DNA of 64,000 nucleotides from Geodermatophilus africanus (GTDB lineage: Bacteria > Actinomycetota > Actinomycetes > Mycobacteriales > Geodermatophilaceae), in assembly GCF_900107105.1 (NCBI RefSeq), contig NZ_FNOT01000005.1, positions 352,320 to 416,319 of the forward strand, given 5' to 3'. Position 1 is the stretch's first letter; each line of letters opens with the position of its first letter. A model generated the notes under the pieces. That model saw only the letters and a list, made by a program, of their open reading frames with translations. It was not told the DNA's origin and did no database searches. The position numbers and the translations under genes are program-made. This document shows, piece by piece, positions 59,398-64,000 of the stretch.

Positions 59398-61068
59398 ATG
59401 CGGATCACCGACACCGCCGACCTGTGGTGGAAGAACGCCGTCGTCTACTGCCTGGACGTCGAGACCTACATGGACTGGGACGGCGACGGGTGCGGCGACC
59501 TGGCGGGCCTCGCCCAGCGCATCGACCACCTGGCCGACCTCGGCGTGACCTGCCTGTGGCTGATGCCCTTCTACCCGACCGCCGAGCGGGACGACGGCTA
59601 CGACATCACCGACTTCTACGGCGTCGACCCTCGGCTGGGCACCCACGGCGACCTGGTCGAGGTCATCCGCACCGCCAACGACCGCGGCATGCGGGTCATC
59701 GCCGACCTGGTCGTCAACCACACCTCGCGCAAGCACCCGTGGTTCCGGTCGGCCGAGGCGTCGAAGGAGTCGCCGTTCCGCGACTTCTACGTCTGGCGGT
59801 CCGACGAGCCGCCGGACACCTCCGACCAGGTCGTCTTCCCCGATCAGGAGGACAGCATCTGGACGCTGTCGGAGCAGACGGGGGAGTGGTACCTGCACAA
59901 GTTCTACAAGGAGCAGCCCGACCTGAACGTCACCAATCCGCGGGTCCGGGACGAGGTCGCGAAGATCATGGGGTTCTGGCTGCAGCTCGGGCTGTCGGGC
60001 TTCCGCGTCGACGCCGTCCCCTTCTTCCTGGAGACCGTCGGCGCCGACGGCGGAGCCCTCCCCGAGCCGCACGACTACTTGCGCAGCCTGCGCTCCCTGG
60101 TCGGGCGGCGTTCGGGCAGCGGGGTCCTGCTCGGGGAGGTGAACCTGCCCTACGAGCAGCAGCTCGATTTCTTCGGCGGCACCGACGGCGACGAGCTGAC
60201 CATGCAGTTCGACTTCATCGGCATGCAGGCCCTCTACCTCTCGCTGGCCCGCGGCCACGCCGGTCCGCTCACCACCGCGCTGGTCCAGCGCCCGGCGATC
60301 AACCCGGACAACCAGTGGGCCACCTTCGTGCGCAACCACGACGAGCTCACCCTCGACAAGCTCACCGACGACGAGCGCCAGGAGGTGTTCGCCGCCTTCG
60401 GTCCCGAGGAGCGCATGCAGGTCTACGGCCGCGGACTGCGCCGCCGGCTGCCGCCGATGCTCGACGGCGACCCGCGCCGGGTGCGGATGGTCTACAGCCT
60501 GTTGTTCTCGCTGCCGGGCACCCCGGTGCTCTTCTACGGCGAGGAGATCGGCATGGGGGAGGACCTCTCCGCCGAGGGCCGGCTCGCCGTCCGGACGCCG
60601 ATGCAGTGGACGTCGGGACCCAACGGCGGCTTCTCCACCGCCGACCCCGACCGGCTGCCCGGGCCGGTCGTCGACGGCGGGTTCGCGCCGCGCTTCGTCA
60701 ACGTCGCCGACCAGCGCCGCGACCCCGACTCGCTGCTGTCGTTCGTCAAGCTGCTGATCCAGCGGTACCGCGAGTCGCCCGAGCTGGGGTGGGGTGCGTT
60801 CACCCTCCTCGAGCAGCCGCACCCCGAGGTGCTGGCCCACCTGTGCAGCTGGGACGACGGCGCGCTCGTCGCCGTCCACAACCTCGGCGCGGAGCCGCGC
60901 ACCGTCCCGCTGACCCTCGAGGGCTGCGACGCCGACCACCTGCTGGTCGACCTGCTGCAGGACGGCGAGCAGCCGGTCGACGGCGACGGCGGCGTCGAGC
61001 TGACCCTCGACGGCTACGGGTACCGCTGGCTGCGGGTGGTGGCACCCGACAGCCGCCGGCTGGTCTGA
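59398..61068 (+). CDS. GH13 alpha-amylase-family enzyme (trehalose synthase-like)
   Basis: 556 aa. The GH13 barrel shows WLMPFYPTAERDDGYDITD, VIADLVVNHTS, GFRVDAVPFF (nucleophile Asp), LLGEVNLP (acid/base Glu) and TFVRNHDELTLDKL (stabilising Asp), and a C-terminal beta domain follows. The NHTS...HPWF region and overall layout resemble trehalose synthases and related maltose-active enzymes. No maltokinase domain is attached. With malQ nearby it fits alpha-glucan and trehalose metabolism. Its 3' end overlaps the convergent gene by 55 nt. Confidence 0.88.
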   Translation: MRITDTADLWWKNAVVYCLDVETYMDWDGDGCGDLAGLAQRIDHLADLGVTCLWLMPFYPTAERDDGYDITDFYGVDPRLGTHGDLVEVIRTANDRGMRVIADLVVNHTSRKHPWFRSAEASKESPFRDFYVWRSDEPPDTSDQVVFPDQEDSIWTLSEQTGEWYLHKFYKEQPDLNVTNPRVRDEVAKIMGFWLQLGLSGFRVDAVPFFLETVGADGGALPEPHDYLRSLRSLVGRRSGSGVLLGEVNLPYEQQLDFFGGTDGDELTMQFDFIGMQALYLSLARGHAGPLTTALVQRPAINPDNQWATFVRNHDELTLDKLTDDERQEVFAAFGPEERMQVYGRGLRRRLPPMLDGDPRRVRMVYSLLFSLPGTPVLFYGEEIGMGEDLSAEGRLAVRTPMQWTSGPNGGFSTADPDRLPGPVVDGGFAPRFVNVADQRRDPDSLLSFVKLLIQRYRESPELGWGAFTLLEQPHPEVLAHLCSWDDGALVAVHNLGAEPRTVPLTLEGCDADHLLVDLLQDGEQPVDGDGGVELTLDGYGYRWLRVVAPDSRRLV

Positions 61069-61757
61069 CGCAGCAGCGCCCCGGCGTCCCGGTGGACGAG
61101 GACGTCGGGTGCGGTGCCGGGCCCCGCCAGCGCGGCGACGAAGCCCGGCGGCGCGGGCAGGTCGCGCAGCCACACCGGGTCCTGCCGGTGGCGGTGCAGC
61201 ACCGGCGGCGGGGTGAGGACCAGCGCCTCCACCGGCACGTCGAGCCCCTGGTCGGTGGCGTCGAGCACCGCCTGCCTGCGCACTCGGGGGACGGCCGGCT
61301 CGGCGGCCCCCCGGAGGTGGTCCTCGACGGCCACGCCGACCACGCCTCCGGGGAGGACGGCGACGGCGACGCAGTGGCCGGCGGAGGCGATCGAGAACTC
61401 CAGGCCGCCGGCGCCGGCCAGCCGGGGCCGGCCGTGCGGCGAGCCGCAGGAGGGGCAGGTCCGGACGATCCGCAGGTCGGCCGGCGGGGTCCCAAGCGCG
61501 GTCCCCAGCACCAGCCGGGCCACCACCGCGCCGGCGGTCATCCGCTGCCGGTCGGCCGGCACGGCCAGCTGCGCCCGTCGCTCCAGGTCGGCCTCGCCGA
61601 GCAGCGCGTCGTGCTCGGGGCGGACGTCGCCCGGCCGCGCCCACCACACCTGGCACACCCCCGGCAGCGGCGCCGGGTCCGGCCCCGACCGCGGCCAGGG
61701 CGGCCGTCCGTGGACCGGTGCCGCGCGGGTCGCCCGCAGCGGGACGGACACGACCAT
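61014..61757 (-). pseudogene. Degenerate Sfp-type 4'-phosphopantetheinyl transferase
   Basis: 247 aa. The fold is recognisable from CQVWWARPGDVRPEHDALL, ADLRIVRTCPSCGSPHGRPRL, LEFSIASAGHCVAVAVLPGG and VVGVAVEDH. The key residues are gone: the first Asp of GxDxE is Ala143 (GVAVE), and the WxxKE helix reads RVRRQAVLDATDQGLDVP. Only about 15 residues separate these motifs where 50-60 are normal, so an in-frame internal deletion is likely. Carrier-protein activation is not expected. ATG 61757 follows GGGGGGAA. It overlaps the convergent GH13 gene by 55 nt at the 3' end. Confidence 0.65.
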
Positions 61758-61977
61758 GGGTTCCCCCCGTGCTCGGCCGGCCGACCCCGTCGAGGGGACC
61801 ACGGTCGACGGGCAGCCGGTGTGGTGGGAGCAGTCTGGGTGACGGGGAGGTGTCTCCTCCATCCCACATCCGGCGTAGTCCGGACGGCCCGGGACCAGGG
61901 ACCCTGCCCGTGCCGACGCCCCGCCAGCGGACCGGCCTCCCTGCCGCCGTCGTCCCCTGCGCCTAGCGTGGACGGCG

Positions 61978-62706
61978 ATGTCCGAGGCACCCCGCACCCC
62001 GTCGTCCCCCGTGACCACCGAGCTGCCCGTCGCGGCGCCCGCAGACGCGACCCCGGCCGGTGCCACGCCGTCCGGTGCCACGCCGTCCGGTGTCACGCCG
62101 TCCGGTGCCACCTCCGCGGGCGCCGCGCCGTCCGGCGGCGCCCCATCGGGCCCGGTGCCCTCCGGCGGCGCCCCATCGGGCCCGGCGCCCACCGGCCCCG
62201 CCCCGTCGGGCCCGGAGCCGTCCGGCCCGGTCGCGCCCGCCCCGACGGCGACCGGGCCGATCCCGGTCGGCACGCCGCCGCCGCAACCGACGCCCGCCCC
62301 GGCGCAGGAGGGCGCCCAGCCGACCGTCCCGGTCGCCCGCCGCCCGCGGATCGGCGCCCGCAACCCGTTCCCGCTGACCCGGATGGGCCCGTGGGCGCCG
62401 GTCGCCGGTGCGGTGATCGGCCTGCTCGCCGGCCTGGCCGTCGCGCTGCTGCTCGGCGGGGTCGCGGAGGCGTTCCAGGAGCGCCTGGCGCTGGTCTTCC
62501 TCACCGTCGGCCTCGGCATGCTCGGTGCCTCGGGCGCGCTGCTGGCCGACGAGGTGCGCCTGGTGCGCCGCGGAGCGCGGGAGGCCGGCATCCGGCCGGC
62601 CTGGGTCGAGGCAACGGCCAACCTGATCAACGGGCTCACGCCGGCCCGGCTGCTGCTGCTGGCCAGCGCGTTCGTCCTCTTCCTGGCCGCCTACGTCAGC
62701 AACTGA
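61978..62706 (+). CDS. Membrane protein with repetitive Pro/Ser/Gly N-terminus
   Basis: 242 aa, not recognised. Residues 20-115 are tandem TPSGA / APSGG / PSGP-type units and should be disordered. Then RNPFPLTRMGPWAPVAGAVIGLLAGLAVALLLGG and two more helices (LALVFLTVGLGMLGASGALLA, PARLLLLASAFVLFLAAYV) anchor it in the membrane, with a basic loop VRLVRRGAREAG between them. ATG 61978 is preceded by few purines, so the site is weak. Confidence 0.72.
   Translation: MSEAPRTPSSPVTTELPVAAPADATPAGATPSGATPSGVTPSGATSAGAAPSGGAPSGPVPSGGAPSGPAPTGPAPSGPEPSGPVAPAPTATGPIPVGTPPPQPTPAPAQEGAQPTVPVARRPRIGARNPFPLTRMGPWAPVAGAVIGLLAGLAVALLLGGVAEAFQERLALVFLTVGLGMLGASGALLADEVRLVRRGAREAGIRPAWVEATANLINGLTPARLLLLASAFVLFLAAYVSN
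62059..62190 (+). repeat. Tandem repeats within the coding region
   Basis: A 15-bp unit (GGTGCCACGCCGTCC) is repeated about four times with few changes (62059-62118), followed by two copies of a 30-bp unit (62131-62160 and 62161-62190). All periods are multiples of three, so copy-number change would alter linker length without breaking the frame. Confidence 0.75.
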
Positions 62707-62718
62707 CCGCCGCCGGTC

Positions 62719-62768
62719 GGCCCCCTGCAGGGTCCCGCCGCGACCGGCGGGGGGCAGGGGGTCCTTGT
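62719..62768. repeat. Palindromic 3'-end element with U-rich end (copy 10)
   Basis: GGCCCCCTGCAGGGTCCCGC at the left and GGCGGGGGGCAGGGGGTCC at the right, then TTGTTC. It is nearly the same as copy 8 and again lies between convergent genes, ending at the stop of the permease gene. Confidence 0.75.
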
Positions 62769-63536
62769 TCAGCCGTAGGCCTGGACCGCCAGGTGCACGG
62801 CCAGGACCAGCCCGGCGAGGGCGATGAGCCGGCGCAGCGGCGTCTGCGGCGCGCGGCGCACCACCCGTGGGCCGAGGCGCCCGCCGACGAACAGGCCGAT
62901 CGCCAGGGGCAGCGCCGCCGACCAGGCGACCGGCGCGAACACGGCGAAGCCGACCGCCGCCGTCAGGTTGGCCGCTCCGAGCACCACGTTGCGCAGCGCG
63001 TTGCCGACCGCCAGCCCCTCGCCGGTCGACAGCAGGAACAGCGCCAGGAGCATGACGCCGGCCGCCGCGCCGAAGTACCCGCCGTAGACGGCGACCACCA
63101 TGGTCACCAAGGGCAGCCACCACGGGTCGCGGTGCGTCGGGTGCGCGGCGGCCCCGCGCGCGGCCAGTTCCCGCGGCGGCCGCTGCACCAGCAGGGCGAT
63201 CGCGGCCCCGGCGATCAGCCACGGCACGATCGCCTCGAAGGCGTCCGACGGCGTGAGCAGCAGCAGCGCCGCCCCGGCCGCGCCGCCGAGCACCGCACCG
63301 GCCGCCAGCCGCAGCAGCCGGCGTCCCTGGCCGCGCAGCTCCGGCCCGGAGGCGCTCACCGAGCCGACGCCGTTGAGGACCAGCGCCACCGTGTTGGTCA
63401 CGTTGGCCGCCACGGGGGGCAGCCCGGCCGCCAGCAGCGCCGGGTAGCTGACCAGCGACGCCAGCCCCGCGACGCTCCCGGTCAGGCCGCCCCCGACGCC
63501 GGCGAGCACGAGGAGGGCGAACTCGGCAGCGGTCAC
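62769..63536 (-). CDS. TauE/SafE-family permease
   Basis: 255 aa with about eight helices. The family repeats are visible as GVGGGLTGSVAGLASLVSYPAL and VYGGYFGAAAGVMLLALFLLS, with PPVAANVTNTVALVLNGVGS and GLAVGNALRNVVLGAANLTAA after each. Members export or import small sulfonates, sulfite or other anions. GTG 63536 overlaps the stop of the next minus-strand gene by 4 nt, so both are co-transcribed. Confidence 0.9.
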   Translation of the reverse strand: MTAAEFALLVLAGVGGGLTGSVAGLASLVSYPALLAAGLPPVAANVTNTVALVLNGVGSVSASGPELRGQGRRLLRLAAGAVLGGAAGAALLLLTPSDAFEAIVPWLIAGAAIALLVQRPPRELAARGAAAHPTHRDPWWLPLVTMVVAVYGGYFGAAAGVMLLALFLLSTGEGLAVGNALRNVVLGAANLTAAVGFAVFAPVAWSAALPLAIGLFVGGRLGPRVVRRAPQTPLRRLIALAGLVLAVHLAVQAYG

Positions 63537-64000
63537 CCGGCGTCGCGGTCGGGGGCGCTCCGCAGGTCCGCGGGCACGAGACGGCCGGCGACGATGTCCG
63601 CGGCGATGTCGTCGACCACCCGGCCCGCCGCGATCGCCGAGGCGCGCATCGTGGCGATGGCGTCCTCGGCGTCCAGCCCGAACGAGATGCCGACCAGGCC
63701 CATGGCCTGCCAGACGTTGCCCCGCCGCTGCGCGTCGGGTCCCTCCAGCCAGTCGCTGCCGTCGTCGGGGAACTCCGCCCCGGACACCGTGACCGCCAGC
63801 TCCTGGGTGGTCACGCGGGCGACCTCCGCCACGTCGGCGCGGTCGAGGGAGGTCAGCCCCGCGGGGTCGCGCACGTACAGGTCGAGCACCACCAGCGGCC
63901 CCATCGGCGGCGGCAACGGAACCGAGAGCACGCCCTGGTAGGTGGTCTCGTTCAGCATCGAGGCCCACAGCGCCGGCCAATTGCGGGCGATGTCCTCGAG
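63533..64000 (-). CDS. GAF/ANTAR-type regulator, C-terminal part (cut by window edge)
   Basis: 155 residues are visible; the start is beyond the right edge because the frame continues to 64000 without needing the ATG at 63958. The first 90 residues (YQGVLSVPLPPPMGPLVVLD, SLDRADVAEVARVTTQEL) look like the end of a GAF domain. The rest (RRGNVWQAMGLVGISFGLDAEDAIATMRASA, GRVVDDIAADIVAGRL) fits the three-helix ANTAR RNA-binding fold, which works in transcription antitermination. Sensor input unknown. Confidence 0.78.
   Translation of the reverse strand, partial: LEDIARNWPALWASMLNETTYQGVLSVPLPPPMGPLVVLDLYVRDPAGLTSLDRADVAEVARVTTQELAVTVSGAEFPDDGSDWLEGPDAQRRGNVWQAMGLVGISFGLDAEDAIATMRASAIAAGRVVDDIAADIVAGRLVPADLRSAPDRDAG

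Noticed and set aside
59424-63941. 1505-codon plus-strand open frame across the GH13, PPTase and downstream genes
   Set aside because: It spans several genes on both strands in a shadow frame and has no family signature.

Overview
The window is a very GC-rich (roughly three quarters G+C by eye) chromosomal segment of an actinobacterium. Gene content and order (aroQ-pepP-efp-nusB, bldD, a complete pyr operon, mihF-gmk-rpoZ-coaBC-metK-priA, def-fmt-rsmB-rpe-rib, hisE-hisG), GTG starts and 4-nt stop/start overlaps point to the Geodermatophilaceae (Blastococcus, Geodermatophilus, Modestobacter or a relative). That family assignment is inference. I see no tRNA, rRNA, CRISPR array, transposase, integrase or phage gene.

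Layout. 1-2930: end of aroQ, an M24 peptidase, efp, nusB and a uridine-kinase-like gene. 2958-4796: a secreted cysteine-rich protein converging on bldD across a perfect 20-bp hairpin. 5016-14625: the pyrimidine operon pyrR-pyrB-pyrC-carA-carB-pyrD-like-pyrF, preceded by a PyrR-binding loop at the pyrR start. 15054-21260: mihF, gmk, a frameshifted rpoZ, coaBC, metK and a helicase-dead priA. 21620-22294: a membrane-protein gene broken by three 1-nt shifts. 23023-25870: def-fmt-rsmB. 25880-29616: a block placed between rsmB and rpe (two-component system, Pro/Ala-rich protein with an acidic/His tail, YcnI-like copper protein). 29642-35291: rpe-ribD-ribE-ribBA-ribH-hisE-hisG. 35558-39541: an AllH-family protein divergent from a PucR regulator, then a DUF5995 gene. 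39698-50693: SDR, HTH-MurA fusion, NAD(P)-binding protein, DMT exporter, universal stress protein divergent from an Acg-like flavoprotein, several small genes and a large secreted nuclease. 50812-61757: malQ, ThDP enzyme, MerR regulator, hydrolase, GGDEF-EAL protein, LLM flavoprotein, a shortened GNAT, a GH13 enzyme and a degenerate phosphopantetheinyl transferase. 61978-64000: repeat-rich membrane protein, TauE/SafE permease and the end of a GAF/ANTAR-type regulator.

The most unusual signal is in the gaps. Two kinds of dispersed repeat recur. Bridging repeats sit between co-directional operon genes. Each can be read as a 26-28 codon mini-ORF; four of the five start inside the previous gene's stop (GTGA) and end inside the next gene's GTG start, and related copies share a peptide around SASEERS. 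A sixth copy is fused in frame to pyrC. Long palindromic elements sit at gene 3' ends, mostly between convergent genes, and look like bidirectional terminators. One copy is nested in another, and one overlaps the 5' end of priA.

Three genes (uridine-kinase-like, fmt, EVE-like) seem to start at CTG inside a CTGA overlap. Several genes look damaged: rpoZ lacks 2 nt, one gene has three C-tract shifts, and a GNAT and a PPTase carry in-frame internal deletions.
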